A DNA stretch of 64,000 nt from Sphingomonas sp. JUb134 (GTDB lineage Bacteria > Pseudomonadota > Alphaproteobacteria > Sphingomonadales > Sphingomonadaceae). How positions within the stretch are numbered: the first letter of the stretch is position 1; each line of letters opens with the position of its first letter. The notes beneath the pieces are model-generated. The model searched no databases and was not told where the DNA came from. It saw only the letters and a list, made by a program, of their open reading frames with translations. The DNA is taken from positions 3,248,501-3,312,500 of the forward strand of contig NZ_SLYP02000001.1 in NCBI RefSeq assembly GCF_004341505.2. The letters run 5' to 3'. Shown piece by piece: positions 50,644-63,877 of the stretch. Position numbers and translations under genes: made by a program.

Positions 50644-52233
50644 ATGCCCCCCCACACCCCGCTTGAACCCCGCCGCGCTTTCCCCGAAACAGGCGCCGGT
50701 TTCTTCTGGGGGCAAGGCCGCGTGGCGCGACTGCTGTTGATGCTGGGATTTCTGGTCGCGTGGGCAGTCCCCGCGCAGGCCGACGATATTTCCGCCGCCG
50801 GCCGGGGCGTAGTCCGCGTCGTCACCATCGCCGTGGTCGACGATGAGGTCGTGGGCTTCGGCCACGGCAGCGGCTTTGCCGTCGGCCCCGACCGGATCGT
50901 CACCAACGCGCATGTGGTCGAACTCGCCGGCCGCTACGAGGGCAATGTCGTGATCGGCGTCGTGCCCTCCGAAGGCGACAAGTCCTACCAGGGCCGGCTG
51001 ATCGCCCTCGACCAGGAACGCGACTTGGCGCTGATCGAGGTGCAGGGCCTGAAGCTGCCGCCGCTCGCGCTCTACAACGGCCCGATCGGCGAGGGCGAGG
51101 CGACGGTCGCGCTCGGCTATCCCGGCAACGTCGACTTGGCGACCGCGCAGTCCGCCTCCGACTATATCCTGCCGCTGTCGCCCGTGCGCTCGGAGGGCGT
51201 GTTCTCCGGCCTGCGCCGCCTCGGCACCACCGGCGTGCTGCTCCACACCGCCAGCATCGCGCGCGGCAATTCGGGCGGCCCGCTGCTCGATCGCTGCGGC
51301 CGCGTGCTGGGCGTCAACTCGGCGCTGACCCGCGGCGACGACGGCGACGCGAGCTTCGGCTTCGCGATCGCCGGCAGCGAACTCGCCGGCTTCCTGCGCG
51401 AGGCCGGGCAGTCGGCAACGTTGGTCGGCACCAACTGCATCAGCATGGAGGAACTGCTGGCGCAGGATCGCGCCGCCGCCGCCGATGCCGCACAGCAGGA
51501 CGCCGCCCGCGCCCGCACCGCCGCCGAACGCGCCGCCGCCGAACGCGCGATCGCGATCGAAAGCGCCCGCGAACGCAACGAGGCCACGCGCGAGAACTTC
51601 ATGGCCGGCGCCGCAGTGCTGCTCGTCCTGGCGGGGCTCGCCGCGGGGGGCGCGGGGCTGATGGCGACGCGCGGCAAGCGGCGTGAGGCGATCTGGGCCG
51701 GGGCCGGCGGCGGCGTGCTGCTGCTGGGCGCGGTCGTGCTGTTCCTGGTCCGCCCGTCCTTCGACCCGGATTCGGTGCCAGAGCCGACCAAAACGACGAG
51801 CGCCGCCAACGGCCTTACCGGCAAGCTCCTGTGCACGCTGGTGCCGGAGCGCAGCCGCGTCACCGTCTCCGCCACGCCTGAAGTGGCGATGGACTGGCAG
51901 GCGAACGGCTGCATGAACGGCCGCACCCAATATGCCGAGGCGCCGAACAGCGGCTGGGAGCGCATCCTGGTGCCCGACGACGAGCAGACCGTCTCGGTGC
52001 TCCGCTACGAGCCGGCGACCGGCACCTACATCAACACCCGCTACATGCTGGGCGCCGATCGCATGGCGGAGGCGCGGCGGCTGCGCGAGGGCGTCGCGCT
52101 GAAGCAGTGCGCCGGCGAGAGCGCGGGCCGCGCCAATCTGGCGACGCAACAGGCGGCGATCCGCGGCGCGCTGCCGCCGCTGCCCAACGAGCGCCTGGTC
52201 TATCAATGCCATCCGGCACGGGGGACGAACTGA
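50644..52233 (+). CDS. Trypsin-like serine protease with C-terminal membrane segments
   Basis: The 529-residue product has a signal-like hydrophobic stretch (about 29-46, cleavage after AQA), a trypsin-like domain with His in VTNAHVV, Asp in ERDLALIEVQ and Ser in IARGNSGGPLLD, an Ala-rich helical linker (about 275-315), two membrane helices (about 320-340 and 352-370) and a short extracytoplasmic or cytoplasmic tail with paired cysteines. It lacks a PDZ domain, unlike DegP. ATG at 50644 has GGAAGG upstream; GTG at 50722, directly before the signal segment, is an alternative. It overlaps the esterase gene start (TGATG). Confidence 0.75.
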   Translation: MPPHTPLEPRRAFPETGAGFFWGQGRVARLLLMLGFLVAWAVPAQADDISAAGRGVVRVVTIAVVDDEVVGFGHGSGFAVGPDRIVTNAHVVELAGRYEGNVVIGVVPSEGDKSYQGRLIALDQERDLALIEVQGLKLPPLALYNGPIGEGEATVALGYPGNVDLATAQSASDYILPLSPVRSEGVFSGLRRLGTTGVLLHTASIARGNSGGPLLDRCGRVLGVNSALTRGDDGDASFGFAIAGSELAGFLREAGQSATLVGTNCISMEELLAQDRAAAADAAQQDAARARTAAERAAAERAIAIESARERNEATRENFMAGAAVLLVLAGLAAGGAGLMATRGKRREAIWAGAGGGVLLLGAVVLFLVRPSFDPDSVPEPTKTTSAANGLTGKLLCTLVPERSRVTVSATPEVAMDWQANGCMNGRTQYAEAPNSGWERILVPDDEQTVSVLRYEPATGTYINTRYMLGADRMAEARRLREGVALKQCAGESAGRANLATQQAAIRGALPPLPNERLVYQCHPARGTN

Positions 52234-53801
52234 TGCTGCGCAACCTGACGCTCACCACCACGCTGCTCCTCGCGAGCGTCGCGCTTCCGGCACAGGATGC
52301 GCCGCCGCTCGCCATCCCCGTCGCCGCCGCACCCTCGCTCGGGACCACCAACGCCGGCCGGCTGCTGGTGTTCGCCACGGCCGCAGAGCCCGGCGCCAAG
52401 CCCGAGGAGGCGATCGACGTCTCCCCCTTCTCCCCCAACGCCACCTATGTCGCGGCGCGCGAGGTGAGCGACCTCCGCCCCGGCACCCCGGCGCTGGTGG
52501 ACACCAACACCGACGCCTATCCCGCCGCCTTCTCCACCCTGCCGCCCGGCACCTACCGGGTGCAGGCGCTGCTCGATCGCGACCATAGCTACAACTACAG
52601 CGGCCGCGATGGCGGCGACCTCTTGTCCCCGGTGGTGACGGTGACGCTGCCCGGCCCCGTGCCGACGCTGCTGCTCGACCATGTCGAGCCCGCAGCCGAC
52701 GACACGGCGATGCTCGCCCGCCTCCCCGCCGAACGCCGCAAGCCGCTGGAGGCGGCGCTCGCGCGGGTTGAGCCGGTCGAGGTGCACAGCCCGCTCCTCA
52801 CCCGCTTCTGGGGCCGGCCGACCAGCATCCAGGGCTGGGTGGCGCTCCCGCCCGGCTATGCCGAGGGCAAGACGACCTACCCCACCGTCTATTCGGACGG
52901 CGGCTTCGGCAGCACGCTGGCGTCCGCGCGGATGAGCGCTGCGAGCATGACGGCGATGATGGCCAAGGGCGACGCCCCGCCGATGATCTGGGTCTATCTC
53001 GACCATCACATCGCCACCGGCACCCATGAGTTCGCCGATTCGGTGAACAACGGCCCCGTCGGCCAGGCGCTGGTGGAAGAGGTGATCCCGGCGCTCGAGC
53101 AACGCTACTGGATGGATGCGCGGCCGAGCGGCCGGTTCCTGACCGGGCACAGCTCCGGCGGCTGGTCGACGCTGTGGCTGCAGGTCGCCTACCCGAAGAC
53201 GTTCGGCGGCAGCTGGCCGACTGCGCCGGACCCGGCCGACTTCCACGACTTCACCAACGTGAACCTCTACGAAGACGCCAATTTCTATGCCGGCGCCGAT
53301 GGCAAGGACCATCCGCTGGTGCGCAAGGACGGCAAGGTCGTCGCCACCCTGCGCCAGTTTGGACGGCTGGAGCAGGTGCTCGGCCCCTATGGCGGCCAGT
53401 TCGCGAGCTTCGAATGGGTGTTCTCGCCCAAGGGCGCGGACGGGCGCCCGCTGCCGGTGTTCGACCGCGCGACCGGCGCGATCGACAAGCAGGTCGTCGC
53501 CTATTGGCGCGACCATTATGACGTCGCGCACATCGTCGCGCGCGACTGGCAGACGCTGAAGCCGGACTTGGACGGCAAGATCCACCTGACGGTGGGCACC
53601 GCCGACACCTTCTATCTCGACGGCCCTGCCCGCCGGCTGAAGGCGGTGCTCGACGGGCTGGGCGCGAAGTCCTCGTTCCGCTTCGTGCCCGGCAAGGACC
53701 ACGGCAATCTCTATGAGGCGGACGGCGACCGCGCCGCCCTCACCAAGCAGATCGCGCGCGAAATGTATGCCGTCGCCAGGCCCGACCGTGCCCAGCGCTG
53801 A
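52233..53801 (+). CDS. Secreted esterase D-like alpha/beta-hydrolase
   Basis: The 522-residue protein has a signal peptide (LTLTTTLLLASVALPAQ) and an N-terminal beta-rich region (about 40-160), then an esterase/enterochelin-esterase-like hydrolase domain with nucleophile GHSSGGW near 308 and a catalytic His in PGKDHGNLYE near 490. It could act on sugar esters, peptides or siderophores in the periplasm. The start overlaps the stop of the serine protease gene, so the two are co-translated. Its specific role is unknown. Confidence 0.75.
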   Translation: MLRNLTLTTTLLLASVALPAQDAPPLAIPVAAAPSLGTTNAGRLLVFATAAEPGAKPEEAIDVSPFSPNATYVAAREVSDLRPGTPALVDTNTDAYPAAFSTLPPGTYRVQALLDRDHSYNYSGRDGGDLLSPVVTVTLPGPVPTLLLDHVEPAADDTAMLARLPAERRKPLEAALARVEPVEVHSPLLTRFWGRPTSIQGWVALPPGYAEGKTTYPTVYSDGGFGSTLASARMSAASMTAMMAKGDAPPMIWVYLDHHIATGTHEFADSVNNGPVGQALVEEVIPALEQRYWMDARPSGRFLTGHSSGGWSTLWLQVAYPKTFGGSWPTAPDPADFHDFTNVNLYEDANFYAGADGKDHPLVRKDGKVVATLRQFGRLEQVLGPYGGQFASFEWVFSPKGADGRPLPVFDRATGAIDKQVVAYWRDHYDVAHIVARDWQTLKPDLDGKIHLTVGTADTFYLDGPARRLKAVLDGLGAKSSFRFVPGKDHGNLYEADGDRAALTKQIAREMYAVARPDRAQR

Positions 53802-54282
53802 GGACGGCATCCGCTTCCACGCAGGCGAGCTCGACTCCGCGGACGTCCAGGCGCTGCTCGCGGCCCATCTCGCGGGCATGCACGCGCAGTCCCCGCCCGG
53901 CTCCGTGCACGCCCTCCCTCTGGAGGGGCTGCGGCGAGCGGACGTGACCTTCTTCTCCGCGCGCGACGCGGACGGGCAGCTGCTCGGCGTCGGCGCGCTG
54001 CGCGAACTCGATGCCGGCCACGGCGAGATCAAGTCGATGCGCACCGTCGACGGCGTCCGCAACCGCGGTGTCGGCGCTGCGGTGCTCGGCCAACTCCTCC
54101 GCGTCGCCCGCGAGCGCGGCTACACGCGGGTGAGCCTGGAGACCGGGACGCCCGAGGGCTTCGCGCCCGCACGCCGGCTCTACGAACGGCACGGCTTCAC
54201 CCGTTGCCCGCCGTTCGCCGACTATCGCGAGGACCCGTTCAGCTGCTGCATGACGCTGGAACTGAACGGGCCCGCCGCCTGA
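53788..54282 (+). CDS. GNAT-family N-acetyltransferase
   Basis: The 164-residue product contains a GNAT fold with the acetyl-CoA loop VRNRGVGAAVLGQLLRVARERG (R-x-x-G-x-G/A) and a C-terminal YERHGFTRCPPFADYREDPFSCCMTLEL. GTG at 53788 gives MPSAEDGIRF and overlaps the esterase gene by 14 bp; ATG at 53767 is an alternative. The substrate is unknown; the C-terminal motif is common in small cytoplasmic acetyltransferases. Confidence 0.75.
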   Translation: MPSAEDGIRFHAGELDSADVQALLAAHLAGMHAQSPPGSVHALPLEGLRRADVTFFSARDADGQLLGVGALRELDAGHGEIKSMRTVDGVRNRGVGAAVLGQLLRVARERGYTRVSLETGTPEGFAPARRLYERHGFTRCPPFADYREDPFSCCMTLELNGPAA

Positions 54283-54283
54283 C

Positions 54284-54958
54284 TCACCCGCCGTTGGCGC
54301 GAAACAGCTCCAGCGTGCGCTCTCGGGCGAGCTTAGCCGCTTCCGGGGAATAATCGTCGCGCCGGTCGGAGTTGAAGCCGTGACCGGCGTCATAGATGTA
54401 GATCGCCGCGTTCGCCGGCTCGGCCGCGGCCAGCGCCTCGACGCCCTCGACCGGGATGCCGTGGTCGTGGCGGCCGAAGTGGGCGATCGTCGGCACCTTG
54501 GGCGCTTCCTTCGATTCGGGCACCAGCCGGCCGTAATAGCTCGACACCGCCGCCAGCCCTTCGACCCGCGCCGCCGCAAGCCACGCGACCGACCCGCCGT
54601 AGCAATAGCCGACGGCGAACACCGGCCCCTTGGGGCGGAGCGCGTCGACGCACACCTGCACGTCCGCGACCGAGGTCTCGATCGGATGGATGTCGCGCGA
54701 CAGCTCGATGCCGCGCTGCAGCCCCTCCCCACCATAGGCTGCCTCGAAACCGGGTGCTTCGCGGTCGAACAGCGCGGGTGCCAGCACCTCATAGCCGTCC
54801 GCGGCAAAGCCCTCGCATAGGTCGCGGATATGGTCGGTGATGCCGAAGATCTCCTGCACCAGCACGAGGCCACCGCGCCGCTCGCCCTGGGGCTCGGCGT
54901 GATAGACCCCGATCTCGGCGCCGTCCGCCATCGTCATCCGGATCATGCTGCCATTCAT
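54284..54958 (-). CDS. Dienelactone hydrolase family protein
   Basis: The 224-residue protein has the DLH pattern: LVLVQEIFGITDHIRDLCEGFAADGYEVLAPALFDR, nucleophile Cys in VGYCYGGSVAW (near 118), acid in HFGRHDHGIP and His in DAGHGFNSD. Such enzymes hydrolyse dienelactones in chlorocatechol breakdown, but many have other, unknown substrates. No aromatic-degradation genes are nearby. It converges on the GNAT gene with stops 1-2 bp apart and diverges from the ATP synthase operon. Confidence 0.82.
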   Translation of the reverse strand: MNGSMIRMTMADGAEIGVYHAEPQGERRGGLVLVQEIFGITDHIRDLCEGFAADGYEVLAPALFDREAPGFEAAYGGEGLQRGIELSRDIHPIETSVADVQVCVDALRPKGPVFAVGYCYGGSVAWLAAARVEGLAAVSSYYGRLVPESKEAPKVPTIAHFGRHDHGIPVEGVEALAAAEPANAAIYIYDAGHGFNSDRRDDYSPEAAKLARERTLELFRANGG

Positions 54959-57294
<2,336 letters not shown>

Positions 57295-57300
57295 GACGCA

Positions 57301-57591
57301 GTGTCGTACCCCGTCTTCGCCGAAATTCCGGTAAAGCCGGAGTATCTCGATGACGCGATCGCCGCTGTGCGCGGCATCGTGTCGGAGACGCTTGCCGAGG
57401 ACGGGTGCGAACAGTTCCTCCTGCATCGTGCAGCGGACGGATCGGCTCGCCTGTTCATCTACGAACGCTGGCGTGATCGCGCCGCGTTCGAGTTTCACCA
57501 TGCTCAGCCGTACACGCTGTCCGTCTACAAGTCCTATGAGACTTGGCTGGCGGGTCCGGTTACGATCACTGAGTTGACGGACGCAAACTGA
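57301..57591 (+). CDS. ABM-domain monooxygenase-like protein inside the atp operon
   Basis: The 96-residue protein is a complete dimeric alpha-beta-barrel ABM (YgiN-like) domain: FAEIPVKPEYLDDAIAAVRG, then DGCEQFLLHRAADGSARLFIYERWRDRAAFEFH and YKSYETWL. Members are quinol monooxygenases, heme degraders or proteins of unknown activity. It starts with GTG 6 bp after the atpA stop, and atpG follows 3 bp after its stop, so it must be made on the ATP synthase transcript. Nothing in its sequence suggests a structural role in the synthase. Confidence 0.82.
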   Translation: MSYPVFAEIPVKPEYLDDAIAAVRGIVSETLAEDGCEQFLLHRAADGSARLFIYERWRDRAAFEFHHAQPYTLSVYKSYETWLAGPVTITELTDAN

Positions 57592-57594
57592 CCC

Positions 57595-59972
<2,378 letters not shown>

Positions 59973-59981
59973 AGCAACCCA

Positions 59982-60003
59982 CCCCTCCCCTTCAGGGGAG
60001 GGG
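59982..60003. repeat. Single family 2 palindrome between atpD and atpC
   Basis: CCCCTCCCC (59982-59990) pairs with GGGGAGGGG (59995-60003) across TTCA. Sitting inside the operon between the beta and epsilon genes, it could partly terminate or stabilise transcripts and so lower epsilon expression. Confidence 0.75.
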
Positions 60004-60017
60004 CTTAGGATGAAAAG

Positions 60018-60269
60018 ATGCTGCACTTCGAACTCGTCACCCCCGAAAAGCTCGTCCGCTCGGAGGAGGTCCACATGGTGGTGGTGCCCGGCACCGAGGG
60101 CGACTTCGGCGTGCTGGAGGGGCATGCCCCCTTCATGTCGACGATCCGCGAGGGTGCGCTCCAGATCTTCCGCACCGCCGGTGGCGAGCCGGAGACGCTG
60201 GCGATCCACGGCGGCTTCGCCGAGGTCAACGACCGCGGCCTGACCGTGCTGGCCGAGCGCGCCGGCTGA
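60018..60269 (+). CDS. atpC: ATP synthase epsilon subunit, short form
   Basis: The 83-residue protein starts [38 protein letters not shown], the normal epsilon beta-sandwich. It ends right after the sandwich (LTVLAERAG) and lacks the C-terminal two-helix domain that inhibits ATP hydrolysis in Escherichia coli and Bacillus. Epsilon proteins of this size are known in some alphaproteobacteria, where inhibition is provided by other means such as the zeta protein. A hairpin lies just upstream. Confidence 0.92.
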   Translation: MLHFELVTPEKLVRSEEVHMVVVPGTEGDFGVLEGHAPFMSTIREGALQIFRTAGGEPETLAIHGGFAEVNDRGLTVLAERAG

Positions 60270-60293
60270 TCGATCGCTTCCGAAGGTCGGATA

Positions 60294-60345
60294 GCGGCCC
60301 GCCCTGCCCCGGTTCTTCCGGCGGCGCGGCGGGCCGGTTTCGTTT
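60294..60345 (+). terminator. Terminator of the ATP synthase operon
   Basis: CGGCCCGCC (60295-60303) pairs with GGCGGGCCG (60328-60336), with a smaller hairpin in the loop, and is followed by GTTTCGTTTC. It begins 25 bp after atpC. Confidence 0.7.
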
Positions 60346-60439
60346 CGGGCCGCCCGCCCGAACCGGCATTAGGCAATTGTCAAAGCTTGCGCGTTATCCT
60401 GACGGTACCGGGAAATCCCCGAGGTTGAGGACGTAGCAA

Positions 60440-61984
60440 GTGAGTGCATTCGGTCGACGCAATCATCTCGGCGCTCCTGCCGGGCGCCCGCAGTTCGGCG
60501 TCGCCCGCCCCATGCAGGGGGAAAGCACCCTCGCCCGTCCCGCCGATACTGATGGCGCCGGCCAGTTCCCGCCCATCGCCGACATCCCCCTGCCCGGCAG
60601 CGAATCGACCCCGCTTGCCGCGCCGCCCATCGACATGCCGAGCGTCCACGCCGACGCTATGCAGCGCCTGGCCGACCGTCAGGCCGCGTCCGGAGAGGCC
60701 GGCACCAGCCGGGTCGAGGGCTTCGAAAGCTCGATCCACCGCATCAAGGAACAGGTGCTTCCGCGCCTGCTGGAGCGCGTCGACCCGGAAGCGGCCGCGA
60801 CCCTCAGCAAGGACGAGCTGGCCGAGGAATTCCGCCCGATCATCGGCGAGGTGCTGGCCGAGCTGAAGCTCACCCTCAACCGCCGCGAGCAGTTCGCGCT
60901 GGAAAAGGTGCTGGTCGACGAGCTGCTCGGTCTGGGCCCGCTCGAGGAGCTGCTGGCCGACCCCGCGATCAGCGACATCATGGTCAACGGCCCCGACCAG
61001 ACGTTCGTTGAGCGCAAGGGCAAGCTGGAGCTCGCCAACATCGCCTTCCGCGACGAGGAGCATCTGTTCCAGATCGCGCAGCGCATCTGCAACTCGGTCG
61101 GCCGCCGCGTCGACCAGACCACGCCGCTCGCCGACGCCCGCCTGAAGGACGGCAGCCGCGTCAACGTGATCGTGCCGCCGCTCAGCCTCAAGGGCACGGC
61201 GATCTCGATCCGCAAGTTCTCGGCCAAGCCGATCACGCTCGACATGATGGCCGGCTTCGGCTCGATGAGCCCGAAGATGGCGACCGCGCTCAAGATCGCG
61301 GGTGCCAGCCGCTTCAACATCGTCATCTCGGGCGGCACCGGCTCGGGCAAGACGACGATGCTCAATGCGCTCTCGAAGATGATCGACCCGGGCGAGCGCG
61401 TGCTGACGATCGAGGACGCGGCCGAGCTTCGCCTGCAGCAGCCGCACTGGCTGCCGCTGGAAACCCGCCCGCCCAACCTGGAGGGTCAGGGCGAGATCAC
61501 GATTCGCGACCTGGTGAAGAACGCGCTGCGTATGCGTCCGGACCGCATCATCCTGGGCGAAATCCGCGGCGCCGAGTGTTTCGACCTGCTCGCCGCCATG
61601 AACACCGGCCACGACGGCTCGATGGCGACGCTCCACTCCAACTCCCCGCGCGAATGCCTGGCGCGTATGGAGAACATGGTGATGATGTCGGACATCAAGG
61701 TGCCCAAGGAAGCGATCAGCCGTCAGATCGCCGACTCGGTCGACCTGATCGTCCAGGTGAAGCGCCTGCGCGACGGCTCCCGCCGCGTCACCAACATCAC
61801 CGAGGTGATCGGCATGGAAGGCCCGGTGATCGTGACCCAGGAGCTGTTCAAGTTCGAATATCTGGACGAATCCGCCGACGGCAAGATCATCGGCGAGTAT
61901 CGCTCCATGGGTCTGCGCCCCTACACGCTCGACAAGGCCAAGCAGTACGGGTTCGACCAGGCGCTGCTGGAGGCCTGCCTCTAG
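60440..61984 (+). CDS. cpaF: CpaF-type secretion ATPase of tight-adherence pili
   Basis: The 514-residue protein has a long variable N-terminus (1-95) and the CpaF/TadA core: [28 protein letters not shown], Walker [17 protein letters not shown] near 292-307, Asp box [14 protein letters not shown], Walker [12 protein letters not shown] and [13 protein letters not shown]. It drives Flp/Tad pilus assembly. GTG at 60440 has GAGGA upstream. Its usual partners (cpaB, cpaC, cpaE, tadB, tadC) are not beside it here; the neighbours are atpC and a protease gene. Confidence 0.92.
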   Translation: MSAFGRRNHLGAPAGRPQFGVARPMQGESTLARPADTDGAGQFPPIADIPLPGSESTPLAAPPIDMPSVHADAMQRLADRQAASGEAGTSRVEGFESSIHRIKEQVLPRLLERVDPEAAATLSKDELAEEFRPIIGEVLAELKLTLNRREQFALEKVLVDELLGLGPLEELLADPAISDIMVNGPDQTFVERKGKLELANIAFRDEEHLFQIAQRICNSVGRRVDQTTPLADARLKDGSRVNVIVPPLSLKGTAISIRKFSAKPITLDMMAGFGSMSPKMATALKIAGASRFNIVISGGTGSGKTTMLNALSKMIDPGERVLTIEDAAELRLQQPHWLPLETRPPNLEGQGEITIRDLVKNALRMRPDRIILGEIRGAECFDLLAAMNTGHDGSMATLHSNSPRECLARMENMVMMSDIKVPKEAISRQIADSVDLIVQVKRLRDGSRRVTNITEVIGMEGPVIVTQELFKFEYLDESADGKIIGEYRSMGLRPYTLDKAKQYGFDQALLEACL

Positions 61985-62028
61985 GCGGCGGGCTGGCGCG
62001 ACTCGCGGAGGCTTCCTAGGCTGCCGCG

Positions 62029-63207
62029 ATGCGCATCGCGCTCGCCCTCCTGGCCGCGGCCCTGGCCGTGTCCCCCGTCCCCGCCGCCCAGGCGCCCCGC
62101 ACGGCCGCGGAGACGCTGGCGAAGGACAGCGCCGAGCGCTGGGTACCGTTCGAACTCACCCCCGCCAACCACATCCGCTTCGCGATGAAGATCGAGGGGC
62201 GGCCGGCGAGCGCCCTGCTCGACACCGGCGTCACCCACTCGATCCTGGACACCGGCTTCGCCCGCACCGCCCGGCTGAAGACCGAGGCGCGGGGCACCGC
62301 GGCCGCGATCGGCGGCGACCTGCCGCTCAGCTGGGCAAAGGTCGCGCGGCTGTCGCTGGGCGGGCTGCGCAGCACCGAGCGGCCGATGGCGCTCCTCGAC
62401 CTGTCGCAGGTGCAGACTGGCGACGGCCGTCCGGTGGATGCGCTGATCGGCGCCGACCTGCTCGGCCCCCATGCGATCGACATCGATTTCGCGAGCCGCC
62501 GCTTCCGCCTGCTGCCGAGTGGCGCCGCGCCTTTCCCCGGCGACCGCGCGCCGCTGTCGCGCAACCCCGAGGGGCTCTATGTGACCCAGGCCCGGCTCGG
62601 TCGCGCGTCGCTCCGCCCGGTGATGATCGACACCGGCGACGGCACCAGCGTCAGCGTCACGCGCGCCCAATGGCGGACCGCCCGCCTGCCCCAGCGCCCG
62701 CTCACCTCCACCATCTCCTATGGCCTCGCCGGCCCAGTCGAGGCGGGCCTCACCGTCACCGACGCGCTGCGACTCGGCGACGCCCCCGCGGCCGAGGTCG
62801 AGCTGCGGATCGAGGGCAAGGACTTCGCCGATCGCACCGGCATCCCCAGCCGCATCGGCGTGGGTTTCCTCCAGCGCTTCCGCGTCCTGCTAGACCCAGG
62901 CGCCGGCCACCTCGCTCTGGCCCCGATCGAGGGCACCGCCGCCGGCCCGCCCCGCTCCACCAGCGGGCTCCTGCTCGGCTATGAACACAACCGGCTGAGC
63001 GTCCTCCACGTCATGCGCGGCAGCCCCGCGGCCCGGGCGGGCTGGCGCCGGGGCGAGGAGATCTGCCAGGTCGACGGCGCCCCCATCCGCGAAACCGCCC
63101 CCGGCGCCGCCGATCTCGCCTGGGCCGCCGACACCCCCGGCCGCAAGCTCCGCCTAGGCCTCTGCGACGGCACCGACCGAACCCTCACGCTGGCGAAGTT
63201 CTACTAG
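62029..63207 (+). CDS. Secreted retropepsin-like protease with C-terminal PDZ domain
   Basis: The 392-residue protein has a signal peptide (ALALLAAALAVSPVPAAQA) and one clear clan-AA motif ALLDTGVTHSIL near residue 64, a second weaker one MIDTGDGTSVSV near 205, then a C-terminal PDZ-like part (about 315-385, LSVLHVMRGSPAARAGWRRGEEICQVDG). The architecture suggests a periplasmic protease with substrate recruitment by PDZ. It lies 44 bp after cpaF on the same strand and could be co-transcribed; a role in pilin or envelope protein processing is only a guess. Confidence 0.75.
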   Translation: MRIALALLAAALAVSPVPAAQAPRTAAETLAKDSAERWVPFELTPANHIRFAMKIEGRPASALLDTGVTHSILDTGFARTARLKTEARGTAAAIGGDLPLSWAKVARLSLGGLRSTERPMALLDLSQVQTGDGRPVDALIGADLLGPHAIDIDFASRRFRLLPSGAAPFPGDRAPLSRNPEGLYVTQARLGRASLRPVMIDTGDGTSVSVTRAQWRTARLPQRPLTSTISYGLAGPVEAGLTVTDALRLGDAPAAEVELRIEGKDFADRTGIPSRIGVGFLQRFRVLLDPGAGHLALAPIEGTAAGPPRSTSGLLLGYEHNRLSVLHVMRGSPAARAGWRRGEEICQVDGAPIRETAPGAADLAWAADTPGRKLRLGLCDGTDRTLTLAKFY

Positions 63208-63454
63208 GTGGGCGGAAGCGCCCGCCTGCCCTTCGACACTCAATCACTGCCGAGCGAACGAAGAAGCCCGGTCACCCGCCCGCCCCCCACCTCCGTCATC
63301 CCGGCCAAGGCCGGGATCCATCGAGCCCCACGCGCACGCGGCGAGATGGACCCCAGCATCTCCCTGAGGTGACGAAAGTAAACGACCGGCGGCTGGAAGC
63401 GCCCAAAGTCAGTCGTTCAGGCCAGCACTCATGTCGCCCGAAGCGGTCAGTCGT
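63208..63454. repeat. Intergenic region with family 1 REP and a short direct repeat
   Basis: A REP-like palindrome GTCATCCCGGCCAAGGCCGG continues to 63322 from 63295, with a partial inverted GATGGACCCC at 63345-63354. GTCAGTCGTTCA occurs at 63408-63419 and again at 63446-63457, the second copy covering the stop codon of the minus-strand gene. No gene is supported in this stretch. Confidence 0.7.
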
Positions 63455-63877
63455 TCATTTCCGCGCTTCGTATGCTTCCAGTAGCGGCCACAGGCTCGCG
63501 GAGTCCGCGCGCTGCTCAACCGCGTTGCGAAGAGCGTAGAACTCATCGTCACTCTTGATGTGGCCCCGGCGAACTACGCGCTGCACCAGCTTAGAGAACC
63601 TTGCGCGCACTTCCGACAGTGTTGGTAAGCCCAATTGCGAAAGCTCGTGGTTGCACGCGGTCACGTCGCTGGCAGACCAGTCACTAGTGAACTCCACAAG
63701 GTCGCCAATCGCCATACCTAGGCCGCCGCGCGCCTTGGCGGGGGTCTTCACCGCCATTCTATCAAGCACGGCTACGGGGTGAGTATCCCGGGTGAGAAAG
63801 TCCGAGGGAAAAACCTTGGGGACCATGTGGCTGAACCAGGATCGCAGGCGCGCGTATTCGGAGGGGTCAATCCGCAT
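63455..63877 (-). CDS. Unknown protein at the start of an accessory region
   Basis: From ATG at 63877 this is a 140-residue soluble protein with no signal peptide or membrane segment. Internal features are mixed helices (VRARFSKLVQRVVRRGHIKSDDEFYALRNAVEQR). I do not recognise a family. The bases are visibly less GC-rich than in neighbouring genes. Its start overlaps the end of an upstream gene by 11 bp, and the compact layout of two coupled unknown genes is typical of phage or plasmid-derived DNA. A longer frame to 63988 exists but would overlap that gene further. Confidence 0.55.
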   Translation of the reverse strand: MRIDPSEYARLRSWFSHMVPKVFPSDFLTRDTHPVAVLDRMAVKTPAKARGGLGMAIGDLVEFTSDWSASDVTACNHELSQLGLPTLSEVRARFSKLVQRVVRRGHIKSDDEFYALRNAVEQRADSASLWPLLEAYEARK

